This document shows, piece by piece, positions 43,721-55,547 of a DNA stretch of 60,000 bases. The DNA is taken from positions 51,071,053-51,131,052 of the forward strand of contig CM060732.1 of the NCBI GenBank assembly GCA_030704615.1, read 5' to 3'. Position 1 is the first letter of the stretch; every line of letters begins with the position of its first letter. The DNA is from Takakia lepidozioides. Taxonomy: Eukaryota; Streptophyta; Takakiopsida; Takakiales; Takakiaceae. The notes beneath the pieces are model-generated. The model ran no database searches. It was not told where the DNA came from and was given only the letters and a program-made list of their open reading frames with translations. Position numbers and translations under genes: made by a program.

Positions 43721-46700
43721 CAGGACCGTTCTTTTGGGTCTTGACCTTGCTGGACGTATTTTGAGGATCAGTCATCAGCTCTGTGCCCATCACAACAGTT
43801 CCAAGTTGGTAGGCTGTTGGAAAAACCCTTTCAATTTGTATACTGTTTACTCCAAAGGGCTGGTTTAGAGATTTGGCTGCTTAATTGATTCCACTTTTCT
43901 TGTTCAAGGTTTGACAGTGTCAGTTTGCTCAGTATCTTAAATGCAACCCTAATCACTCATAAGAGCAGCAAGGGGTAACTTAAAATAGATACTGTAACTC
44001 TTTTGTTACAGTTGCATGTCTTTATCTGTAGTGTATGTCTAGTCTATTGCTTGTGAGTGTGTCAGAAGAGTGGCCTGACCAAGCTGCGTGACCTGCCCAA
44101 AAGTACAAGTGCTTTTGGTGTAATTCTTCTAAGGATAGAGTAGAGTGCATGGAAAATTTGATACAACTAGCGTTAGACAGTGAGGTGAGTGTAAAGACGA
44201 ATTCCAATGTGGCAAGTTGCACTTTTAGAGCAGAAATGGACTGGCATGTGAAGTATACACTCTTGTCTATACAAAAGGTGGAAGTGCATCCAGTTTGCCG
44301 CTCGGCTTGTTATGCATCAGCATGTCTCCTCTTGACTCTTGCCTGAGACAAAGAGGTGTTTCGCCACATGCAGTGTTGTGCTTCATGTGGAAACATGTGC
44401 TGGCTTTCTCTGTTTGTGCCCTCTCTTTCTACTTTCTGCAGTTATTGTTGTTATGACAGAGATTCGGTGAGATTGTTCAAGTGTCCCACCACTTGGGGAT
44501 ACTTCAATTGCCATTAGGACACATCTCGGGAGTCAACACTGAATCTCTCAGATGAAGGAAGTAGCGTATGGTAACAAGCTGAGAGACCGCGCGAGGGAGT
44601 GACAGTCGGCGGGCAAACAAAGAGCCGACCGGTTCCAAATGTGGTAGAGTTCCCATAAATATTATGGTGGCCTTGAGAAGGAGGCCAGGGGTTGAAAGCC
44701 AAGTGGCGCCCCTCTGTCTAAGTCGAATGAAGGCTGGGCGAGGTTGGAAGGGATGAAGGGGTGATGAATTCCAAGGGATAGGCTAATGAACAGTGACAGG
44801 AAAGGGAGTAGATGTGTAGGATTAGAATTCTGGAAATCTGTATACAAAACAGAAGCAAACAAGGAAATGATGCAATTTTTCACAGTCCCAGGCACGAGAG
44901 CAGAGACCGTTCAATACCTCACCCCAGACTACGGATCCCTGGAAGCTCACATCGCTTGTATTTAGAAACGAAATACTTTGTGTTCTTCCCCTTCGTAGAC
45001 AATATTACTGATAAATTAAATGCAAAGAACAAATGTGGAAAGTTATAACTGAATGTGATGGAACTGGAGGGATAAATCTGAAGAAAATTTAATATAATGG
45101 AATTCGTTGTTGTAAACTGAGAGAAAGTGAATATGCGAATTGAAGGATATATATGAAGGGAACTGAATATAATGAAACTCAATGTGATAAAAACCAATGA
45201 ACGGAACTCAATGTATAACGAACAGTGAATAGACTCAGTACAAATGCAAGTAATCCATGCAAGCCTTGCCATATAGGAGGTGGCAGGGTTTGCGACTTGC
45301 GCCACTAGTCCTGATGGTTGAGTTGAGGTTATGGAGCCTTTCTTCCCAATCATTTAATGCAGAGCCCCAAAAAGAATACCTTCATTCTCTCTTTCTCTGT
45401 TCTATTCAATTCTTCTTTTCCTGCCCTTCTTACTATGAGATCTGTGGGAGACTCAACTGTCCTCACAGAATTCTTCCATTATGAGGATCAAAAATTTCAA
45501 TGAGCAAATAGGATAGGAGGAAATACAAGTCATTGTCTTGCTTGGAGAGAAAATATCGGCCTACGATGGCTGGTAGATGTACTCATGCATACATAAAACT
45601 ATTCATCCAGGGATTTCATTCATTTATAGATACCGATGAAATATTATTTCCATTACACCCGTCTCGATCTAATTTGAAACTTAATCGCAAGTACCCGTGC
45701 TAAGCATCAAACGTTGTGTTTAATCTGCCTTAGAAAGGCAGGACCAATAGTAAAACTGCAGGGATAAATATGAAGGGAACTGAATATAATGAAATTATAG
45801 CACTCACCGATCTATGAATGAATGGGAAAGAATAGGTGGATGAAAATATAGTCTACTGCAAATGGCTATTTATTGGGGAAGGCATTATCTTTATAGGTAG
45901 ATATAAGAGGGGAAGATACATGATTAGAAAACAATAAAATCTATGCCAGGTCTGTCCTTAGGGAGGAACCGATAAATATATATAAGAGTATATATAACAC
46001 ATATTTAAGAACAAGCCGCAAACCGCAAGAGGCTCTGTCCACTAAGCTTTAAGAAACAACATCATTGTTAACATGATATATGGTTACCTTACACATGTGA
46101 AAGCTTTTAGACCAATAAATTTTGACAAGCTTCCATGTGGTTTATACTCGGGAGCTTTTTTAGACCAATCACACTGTTGACACGGTGTAAGGTCCATTGA
46201 CCACATTTTCTCAATTGTTGAAGCTCTTACCCCAGGAGACATCGAAGTCTGAGAAAAGTTGTTGCCTCCTCCTCTCCGAGCATCTGCAAATAGCTTTACC
46301 CAGCACTGCCCAAGCCTTCCTCCCCTCAGTCATCAGCACCTCGTATATTTTATAAAGAACGAATCTGAGACTGGGGCTGGATCCCCCAAAGACCTCAGAA
46401 TATCTGGACTTCCAGATGTTCCATAGGAAAGAGCTCTAAGGCAAGCCCAGACAGGACAGGAGGAACATAATCTATTATTAGGGAGATTAAGGAGATGCAG
46501 CCAAGTGGTTGGCCAAATCACGGCTTTCCAGCTTGAGTAGAAAACAAACCATGAAAAAGTATGAATGTAATAAACACAACCAGCAGCAAGTTGCGTTATG
46601 GATGCCCAATGCAATACGAAATTAATGTTTTAGAATAACTTGTCGCCTTTACCACTGGGCTGTAAAGGAATTCAAAACCAGTTGTTGATACATCCCAAGA

Positions 46701-47897
46701 TAAGATCATGAAAAAAGTAACTATTTCCCCTCACTATCAATGAGTACATGGGATTAATCCATGTTTGTGTTTGTATGTATGTGTATGATCGTCCATGGGA
46801 AGGCAGAAGAGCTTATGGGACCAAACAAACAGAAGACAGAATGAACAGAGCAGTGGGCCCCCAACAACCAGCCCACACCCCAAGAGGCGCCCCTTGGGCC
46901 CATGGTCTTACAAGAATCCCAATGAACTGACATAAACAGCCTCGAGCGATTCTCAAATTTGGAGAGAGAGAGAGAGAGCAGCCACCAATCGCAGCAACTA
47001 AGAAGCACAAACAGACACGGATGAAGAGATAGGCATAGAAACATCAGATGTTGAGCTGAAAAGAGTGTAGCAAATGAGAAAAGAAGACGAACCCACCTGG
47101 AAGATTTCATCTTGCACTCCTCATTGACAGGGAGCACATCTAGGCCACCGCTGGATCAGTGTTCAACAAAACCATTTACACATCAGCTCTTATACTCTCC
47201 ATGCCCAATAATGCCCAATAATGCCACAGCAAACCAAACCAGAATCCAACAGAAAACACATTTTCAAGTCTCCTTCTCGCTTCTCTAACTCACGGCAGAC
47301 GAAGTACAATCACTTCCCCAACTCACTCGAACTGCCCCTCCCCTTCACATGCATAAGCTTTCAGCTCTGTTGGTTACTGTGGAATTGGCACGAAGGAAGT
47401 GAGCATCCCCAGACAGCAGCCATGTGCTGATTTTCCAGGCACTCTCACAGGATCTGGCAACCCCCCATATGAAATCTCAGGGGAAAACACAAGCATGTGG
47501 ATCAAATTCTCCGACTGAAATTGAAGAGCCTTGACTCTTTTATTCCCGTCATCATCATCATCACAAGTGTGGTTTACCAGCCATCTTGGGTCATATTTCT
47601 TCCTTTTCCCTGCCCATCCAGATCCACCCACAGTACATCCATCAATCTTTCTCCTCATGACAACAACATTTGAGTGGAATTTTGTGAGGGCTCATAATGG
47701 TGCAGCACCCAGCCTTTGCCCTCCTCCATTTTCATGTAGAAAACTTTGAGGAAGCCATATGGTGCTGGGGGGTTATCTAGGGATTGTACAGGATGGATAA
47801 CTGCTGTATGGATGTCTCCCAGACGATGACAGTTTTTCGTCGATGAATATCATGGAAGTCATTTATAGGAGTGTTTTCCGTAGGAGACTTGCCAGTC
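43721..47897. other. Large intergenic region downstream of cryptochrome
   Basis: No gene recognised. AT-rich segments at about 45050-45200 and 45760-45800 share GGGATAAAT and AAGGGAACTGAATATAATGA, so a repeat is present in two or more pieces. A (GA)n tract lies at about 46962-46979. The CRY 3' untranslated region should occupy the left end and the 3' flank of the second PPR locus the right end. Confidence 0.4.
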
Positions 47898-48256
47898 TTA
47901 CCAATAATCCCCACAAGAACAAGCACCATCTTGAAAGTGGCAAAATCAGATGGCATCCGGGACAACAACTGTGCGCCCCACAATATTTGAGATGAACATG
48001 GTGGGTAGTGTGGCAGTGACCACAAACACGAAGGTTCTTGATGACGGGGATAGTCATCCCAGGATGTGTGCTGATGAGCCCAAAAGCAATGGCTAGCTTT
48101 CTCACTGTGGTGGCGAAGAGAGATTTCTGTTCGCTCCTCCTCCACATCGTGCAATACACACCGCGTGTCAGGCTTATACCCTGCCTCCTTCATCTGCCCA
48201 GACAATCTCTTCAGCTCGGTATGGAGTCCCTCAATTTCTGGATGTGACTCAATCTT
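47898..48256 (-). pseudogene. Destroyed DYW deaminase domain of the second PPR gene
   Basis: Directly after the stop of the PPR frame the DYW domain is still readable in pieces: [40 protein letters not shown], then an inserted A inside the HSEK codons shifts the frame to [24 protein letters not shown] second shift leads to [17 protein letters not shown], stop (TGA), [15 protein letters not shown]. Thus one TAG, two frameshifts and one TGA separate the PPR array from an otherwise recognisable DYW end. The protein lacks a working editing deaminase. Confidence 0.9.
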
Positions 48257-51200
48257 CTAATGCACCTGGTTGCCAACCTCAATGCAGCTGCGCTCTGGTG
48301 ACTTTTGTACTCCTCTTTCCTCCATCATTTTCCTCACCTTCGCTTTATCATCCCAACTGCCAGCCTCAGCATAGATGTTTGAGAGCAGCACATAAGTTGC
48401 AGCGTCTTGTGGATCCTGCTTGAGAAGACATTTTGCTGCACGTTCTGCTACCTTCAAATTGTCATGAATTCTGCAGGCACCAAGTAAGGCCCCCCAAACT
48501 GAAGCATCTGGTTTGATTGGCATTTTATTAATCAAGTCCTCTGCATCATCCAACTGCCCTCCACGGCCAAGGATGTCCACCATGCAGCCAAAATGCTCCA
48601 ATGTAGGAGGGATGCCATGATCTCGACTCATGGAATCAAAGTAGTGACAGCCTTCATCCAGTAGGCCTGCATGGCTGCATGCACAGAGAAGAGATATAAA
48701 GGTAATAGCGGTTGGCTTCAAGCCTACCTGTTGCATTTGTTCAAATAGCTGCAAGGCCTCCCTACCACACCCATGCTGACTATATCCTGTGATCATCACA
48801 TTCCATGAGACGACATCGTGTTCAGCCATACTGTCAAACACTTCACGCGCATCTTCTAAGTTTCCGCATTTTGCATACATGTTAATGAGTGTGTTTTCCA
48901 AATTTATTGATGACAGAATTCCAGCTTCAATGATGTGAGCATGGAGCTCTTTTCCCTTTTTGAGGGCTGCCAGACTGGCACACAAGTTGAGAACACAGAT
49001 GAACGTGACCTTGTTGGGTGTCACCCCTTCACACATCATTTGCTCATACATCCCAAAAGCCTCCTTGCCACAACCACGCTGAGCATATCCTGAGATCATT
49101 GCACTCCATGAGACTACATTTCGTTCAGCCATACTGTCAAACACACTGCATGCATCCTTTATACTCCCACATTTGAAATACATGTCAAGAAGGGTATTCT
49201 CCAAATTTATGTATGCCGCGATCCCAGCTTTGACAATGTCAGCATGGACCTCTTTGCCCTTTCCGAGATCTCTTATGCTAGTGCATGCATTCAGAACGCA
49301 GATGAATGTGATCCTATCAGGTGTCACCCCATCTCGTATCATTTTCTCATAGGTTTCAATGGCCTCACTGCCATACCCTTGCTGAGCATATCCTGCAATC
49401 ATCGCATTCCATGATACCACGTCCTGTTGAGCCATGCTGTCAAACACTTTACGTGCATCCTCTATGCTTCCACATTTGGCATACATGTCAACAAGGCTAT
49501 TCTCAAGACTGATATCTATGGATATTCCACTTTTTCCAATATCAGCATGGACCTGTTTGCCCTTTACTAGGGATCCTAAGTTGGCACACACATTGAGAAT
49601 GCAAAGGAACGTGACCTTGTTGGGTGTCACCCCTTCTGGTACCATTTGCCCATACATCTCAAAAGCCTCCTTACAACACCCATGCAGAGAATAACCTGTG
49701 AGCATCACATTCCATGAAGTCACATCATGTTGAGCCATATTATCGAACACTTGACGTGCATCCTTAATGCTCCCACATTTGGCATACATGTCAACAAGGG
49801 TGTTCTCCAGAATGATATCTGGCACAATCTCACGTCTGCTGATGTTAGCATGGACCTCTTTGCCTTTTTCCAGGGCTTCTACGCTGGCACACCCGTTGAG
49901 AACACAAGTGAATGTGAATATGTCAGGCATCACCCCTTCCAGTATCATTTGCTCATAGATCTCCAAAGCTTCCATACCATACCCATGCTGAACGTATCCT
50001 GCAATCATGGCATTCCATGAGACCACATTTCGTTTAGCCACCATGTCGAACTCGTGGCGTGCATCCTTCACGCTCCCACATTTGGCATACATGTCAACAA
50101 GGGCAGTCGCCAGAATGATATCTGGTACAATTCCAGCTTTGGTGATGTCAGCATGCACCTCTTTGCCCTTTTCCAGGTCTCCAAGGTTGGCACATGCATT
50201 GACAATGCAGATGAACGTGACCTTGTTGGGGATCACCCCTTCTTGTATCATTTTCTCGTACATCTCGAAAGCATCCCTACCACACCCATGCTGAGCATAT
50301 CCTGCAATCATGGTATTCCATGAGACTACATCTCCTTTAGTCATATTTTCGAACACTTCACGAGCATCCTTCATGCTCCCGCATTTGGCATACATGTCAA
50401 CAAGGGTATTCTCCAAATTAGTATATGGTGCAATTCCGGCTCTCATAATGTCACCATGCACCTCTCTGCCCTTTCCCAGGGCTCGTATGCTGGCACACGC
50501 CTTAAGAATGCAAATGAACGTAACTGGGTTGGGCATCACCCCTTCCTGTTGCATTTGTGCATAGAGCTTGAAAGACTCCGAACCATGCCTATGGTTGGCA
50601 TATCCTGCCATCATTATAGTCCACGTAAACACATCCCGTTCAGGCATCTTGTCAAACACTTGGCGTGCATCCGCCACACTTCCGCACTTGGCATACATGT
50701 TAACTAGGGTGTTGAGTAGAAAGATATTCAGCTTGAATCCACTTTGGGCAATGTGAGCATGTACCTTCCTCCCTGCTGCTAGGTCTTTAGATTTGATGCA
50801 CTCCTGCAAGATACAGACATAAGTATCGGAGTCTGCCAAAATGCCCGGTTGATTCAAAATATGAAGAGCCTCTTTCAGCCGTCCTGCCTTACATAGTGTT
50901 CTCACATCACCACAAGAGCCAGAAGAGTTGTTGATTCCCTCTCTTGGTCCTCTCCTGAAAGCACTGGCGATGATGGAGGCACTAAACTTGTCACCAGTCT
51001 CATATCCAACAACCCACGGTACCTGACTCAACTGTGCCACCCTGCATAACTTGAAACCCTTAGTTACAAACCTTTACAGTCAGATATATCTCAAGTCTCT
51101 AGATACTTCAATGAGAGATGTCTTCATCAGGACAAGCTCCTTGTTGCATACTAAAAGGGGTACACAACTGCTCCAGTTATCTACTTTTGAGGTCCAACTG

Positions 51201-52504
51201 TGCCAATAATATCTGTTAGGCTGGAGCTCTTAAATCATGATTTTAAGAAAAAAATACCTGTTGCATTCTTGGGTGGGAGCCTCATGGTGTACACTGACAT
51301 TAGGACCATCACCAGATTGAGGTCCACCTTGAATCATAGCAGCTAATTCTGCCCAAGAAGGGTTCAACCAACCTTCAATCCAAAGGACCTCCTTTGTGTG
51401 GTCATGTCTGAAGTCTGGTGATCTAGGACTTCCCTGTGGAAACCACCAGTTGCAGCTGAGCACACATGAATACAACCACATCTGTCATAGACCATGCTCC
51501 AACTAGCAAAGCTCCGTAATCTGTCAAATAACAGGGAACAACCTACTGATACCGACAGTAAAAACTGCTTGGTTGCATTTCCTCTGCAATAACTGTCATC
51601 AATTTAAGAATATTATTGTCTCCACAAGATATCACCCCACCACCTACATTACAAGCCCTCCTTGACCGACTTTTTGACATCCTAAGTGCCTACCTTATCA
51701 AACCGGTTGCCCAACTGCGAAGGATCATAGAAGAACTTCGGCAAGAGCTGTTCTAGACTCATTGCTTGCCCTGCATGTAAGAACAGAATATCATGGCCTC
51801 AGCCTACTCTCATACAAAAGATATAGTTCCAAGTTTTATGATCACAGTTACAGATGCTGCAAGCCTCACAATTAGAAAGAGAATTAAGTGGTGGCAAGAA
51901 GGGTCACAAACCCAAAACCAGGGAAAGAGGGGAGAAGAATAGATCTGGTTCACATAAGTAACATCTCAAAGAGCATATAGATGGTGCAACCAGCCCACTT
52001 TGAAGACCCCAATGGGAGAGGAAGAAGCTCATGTTTGCGGACAGCACACTGCAAATCTGCTGAGGAGATTGACACTCAACATCTGGAAAGATGAGAACTT
52101 CTACAATGGAACATAAAGGCCTTGCTATGCAATTGGGGCACAATCAGCAAACTACACAAAAATTGGCAGGAAGCTGCAATCTTTGCTATCCAAAACTTGG
52201 CATGCCTCCACAACAGGGAAGATGTACAGATAATCTACATACCTTCTAATCGCTTGGTCTCATCCTTCACATAGCAACAATTTGACATGAGGGTCATTTT
52301 GAGCTGCTGCTTTGCAATCTCGGTATTGGAAGTTTGCTTGATTTTGGAAGGGAGCAAAATCTTCCATGCCCGTGCCAACCGATCAAAGAAGATCTCTTTC
52401 GTATCATCGTCATCGATATAACCTTGGGCACTCTTCGTGATGTCATGTATGTAGTAATCATCAAGCTGTGCTTGAACATGGCAGCGTCCACTTGATTTCG
52501 AGAC
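48257..52504 (-). CDS. OSB-PPR fusion candidate: OSB-type exons spliced to a seven-unit PPR exon
   Basis: Four exons on GT-AG borders, 52504-52243, 51770-51694, 51433-51258 and 51041-48257, sum to 3300 bases and stay in one frame (1099 residues plus stop). Exon 1 (87 residues: QAQLDDYYIHDITKSAQ, FFDRLARAWKILLPSKIK) is not recognised. Exon 2 has FFYDPSQLGNRFDK and exon 3 GSPRSPDFRHDHTKEVLWIE, GWLNPSWAEL: together a complete OSB PDF motif. The PPR exon holds seven ~101-residue P-L-S units and E motifs (GCMVDILGRGGQLDDAED, VWGALLGACRIHD), then stops in place of a DYW domain. The first methionine of this exon is residue 115, inside the first PPR motif, so it needs upstream exons to start. The true first exon is not settled: ATG 52596 opens a targeting-like sequence (MLACRQLRNCRLSIVPEPLW) but is in another frame. 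Inferred role: an organellar RNA or ssDNA-binding protein. Expression is unproven. Confidence 0.7.
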
Positions 52505-52834
52505 CTGCTAGATCCGTTTTCAACCCCAAGATAACTCCAAAGTGGCTCTGGGACGATCGATAACCGGCAGTTTCGTAGCTGTCGACAAGCCAGCATTCCT
52601 CCGCAGGTCCGTGCTAATTTTACGCTCTAACTAGGTCACAGTTGTACTCTCCGAAATAACAAGAACTCTCGAAGCGACTGTATTGCAAGGATTGCATATT
52701 AAAACCCATAGGGTAGTGAGTACATGCCAAAAAATTTCCAACAACACTAGTATGAAACTGATGAAACCATGTAAGACTTGATTTACAACATGTACAATGG
52801 GTGAACGTGCATATGATGTGAACTTCCAAAAAAA

Positions 52835-52980
52835 GGGGGGGAGGGGGGGGGGAGGGAACAAGAAAAAAGAGAAGAAAACAAAAAGCTATAGTAAGCTACT
52901 CAGCTAGAGAAAACAAAAGCTATAGTAAGCTACTCAACCAGCGACGAAAACAGAAGCCATAGTAAACTACTCAAGCAGAG
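52835..52980. repeat. G-run followed by a three-copy 34-bp tandem repeat at the retroelement junction
   Basis: A tract of 20 G broken by two A (52835-52856) could form a G-quadruplex. It is followed at about 52875-52980 by three copies of AAAACAAAAGCTATAGTAAG with CTACTCAACCAGCG and variants. The retroelement sequence begins immediately after the third copy. Confidence 0.7.
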
Positions 52981-53614
52981 CGACCTTCCCAGCCAACAGC
53001 CTGGAGGAGATCAGGCAAAGAGATGGGCAAAGTGTCAGGCAGAGGCGGAAGACGAGATGACGCGGAGCTAGCCACATCAGCCCGATGCAAAATAGAGATG
53101 GCTTATGCTCTCTGCAAAGCAATTTTTGGAACACCTTTTTTAGGTGCTCCAGGTGCTCCTCCTTTGTTTTCGAGTACACCAAGATGTCGTCGATGTACAC
53201 GATCACAAAGTCACCCAACCACTCCTGGAAAAGGCTGTTCATCAGCGTGCTAAATGTCGCTGGTGCATTGGTGAGCCCAAAAGGCATCACCAAGAACTCA
53301 TATGAACCATATCTTGTCCTGCACGCGGTCTTCTCCTCATCTCCTTCCGCCACCCGAATTTGATGATAGCCGGAGCGCAAGTCGATCCGGCTGAAATACT
53401 TCGCTCCTGCCAACCGATCGAAAAGGTCGTCGATCCTTGGCAAAGGGTACCGGTTTTTTATAGTCACCTTATTCAAAGCCCTGTAATCGACACACATCCG
53501 CAGCGTCCCATCCTTCTTGTCTGCGAATAGCACCGAGGCTCCGTAAGGTGACTTACTCGGCCGGATGTACCCCTTTGACATTAGATCCTTGAGCTGAGTC
53601 TTCAACTCGACCAA
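52981..53614 (-). pseudogene. Ty3/gypsy reverse transcriptase fragment
   Basis: The frame shows the RT core: [91 protein letters not shown] and the catalytic YIDDILVYS. It loses family similarity after LKKVFQKLL, where the element is truncated. Confidence 0.9.
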
Positions 53615-53665
53615 CTCTGTGGCTCAACTGGTAGGGCGCCTTGGCAGGCGGTTCCGATCCCGGTA

Positions 53666-55492
53666 TCACCTCAATCTTGTGGTCAACTCTTCTTCGCGGT
53701 GGCAAGCCGCTTGGTAAATCCTCCGCATCACATCCTGGTATTTCTCCAAAATCCCCTTGATCCAATCTGGGCTCGGCTCCCCATCGCCTTCTCCTTTCAC
53801 TTCTCTAATGTAAAGCAAAAATTGGGACTCGTGTGCCTCCTCCACGGCCCACTCCTTTGCTGACAGAAGGTTTATTTGCCCTCCCACGGATTTGGGCGTT
53901 TCCGACACTCGTAAAACCTCGCCACCATTCCCACATGGCAGCGTGACTACTCTCTTGCGGCCATCTATGACCGCTCCGGATTTGCTCAAAAAGGTCATCC
54001 CAAAATGAGATCCACTCCATCGATCTCGCAGATAGTGAAGTTCTCACGTCCCTCCCAACTCCCCAGTTGAAGAGGAACATCAAACGCCAACCTTGTCGCC
54101 AACTGAGGTTCTCATTTGGCAGAGCGCACCTCAATAGAGGCCCCCACGTCACTTGTCGGGAGTCCCAACTTTCGCGCCGCCGCCGGCGTCATGAAGGAGT
54201 GCGACGCTCCTGTGTCCACCAACAACGACACGTTAGTTCCGGATATTATCCCATCTACGAACAATAACTGACTCCCTTTACGCAGGGCGCCAGTTTCCTG
54301 ATACAACTCACAAGAATAGTTGCCTACCTTGCAAGTCCTGGCGACCACCGCTTCCACCACGCGACTGATTGTATCTTCCGACAGCTCCGTGGTTGCCCGA
54401 GTCATGTTCAATTGTCGAGGTTTTGTGCACTTCTTGGCCATGTGCCCGGGCTCCCCGCAATTGAAACACACTCCATCAAAGGTTGCCTTCTGTCCGCCAT
54501 AAGCCGCTCCACCCGCTTTTCCTTTCGAAGCACCGGGTGCCGCCTTGACATGTGAAGGCCCTCCCTTCGATTTCCACGTGCCATTATCGCCGCGTGGCCT
54601 ATCCCACTTCTTTTCCGGTCGGAAGGAGTCACCTTCCCGCCGGGTCTTCTTGTGGTTCAGCTCCGTACGGCCTTGTCTCTCACCCCTAGGGACATCCGAG
54701 AAACATTCAGCCCTCTCAATTGCCTCGTTCAAAGTCTTGGGTGGCTTCTCAACTTCCAACTTCCGCCTAGCCCATGGGGCTAGTCCCGCCACAAAGTTGA
54801 AGACCATTTCTGGTTCTGCCATGTCCGCGACTTCGAGCAACAGCACATTGAAAGCCTGGACATACCCCCGAATGTCATCTGTTTGCTTCAAATTCCTCAT
54901 CTTGTCCCGGACAAGCCAGGATGCGTTGAGGGGCACAAACTGTCTCTTCATCAATTCCTTGAACCCACTCCAGTTCAAGGTTTCCGGGCTTGGGCCTCGG
55001 TCGTGAAGGCGTTTCTGCCACCATTGTTGAGCATAGCCCCTCAAATAGGTGGGAGCCACTTCCACCCGATCCTCGTCACTCAACTTGGCCGCCCGGAAGT
55101 ACTGCTCTAGCTCCAGGAGCTAGGTGTTGAGTGCCTTCCGGTTTCGAACGCCCTCGAAGGTGCCGGGTTCCTTAGGCTTCACCTTAAACTTTGCCTTAGT
55201 GGAAGTGGCATTAGCCGCCTTCAACACGTCTTTCAACGTCCCGCCAAACTGCGCCAAACAACCCTTCCCAAAAGGCTGCCGGCATGGGAGGCATCTCTTG
55301 GTTTGTTGGAGCTCTCAAGGATTCCTCGGACTCCGACTCCTCGGATTCCTCCCGCTCCTGAGCGGCCTCGTTTTCGGAAACATTCATCGCTTCCTAAAAC
55401 GGCCGCCTCGGTGACACGTCGCCCCCATCGGGCTCACCAGGATCATCATCTTTTGGGCCGTTCCGCTTTCGCTTTGGCTTGCCCGACCCCAT
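53666..55492 (-). pseudogene. Degenerate gag-protease region of the Ty3/gypsy element
   Basis: An ATG at 55492 opens MGSGKPKRKRNGPKDDDPGE but stops after 32 residues. The main gag frame (54112-55083) carries the capsid-like part, the CCHC knuckle CFNCGEPGHMAKKC and the start of the aspartic protease (LLVDTGASHSFM). The protease continues in another frame (MTFLSKSGAVIDG at 53998), so at least two shifts are present. Confidence 0.85.
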
Positions 55493-55533
55493 GATGAGGC
55501 CAATCCCAAGGACAATCACGTACTGAACTCTAA

Positions 55534-55545
55534 GCTCTGATACCA
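55534..55545 (-). other. Primer-binding site (initiator tRNA-Met type)
   Basis: The minus strand reads TTGGTATCAGAGC, matching the TGGTATCAGAGC commonly seen in plant LTR elements, two to three bases inside the LTR end at 55548. Confidence 0.85.
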
Positions 55546-55547
55546 AG

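Noticed and set aside
53566-53680. tRNA-like stretch around AACTCTGTGGCTCAACTGGTAGGGCGCC
   Set aside because: It lies inside the retroelement coding region and no full cloverleaf could be traced; GGCTCAACTGGTAGGGCG resembles a tRNA D-arm only by short similarity.
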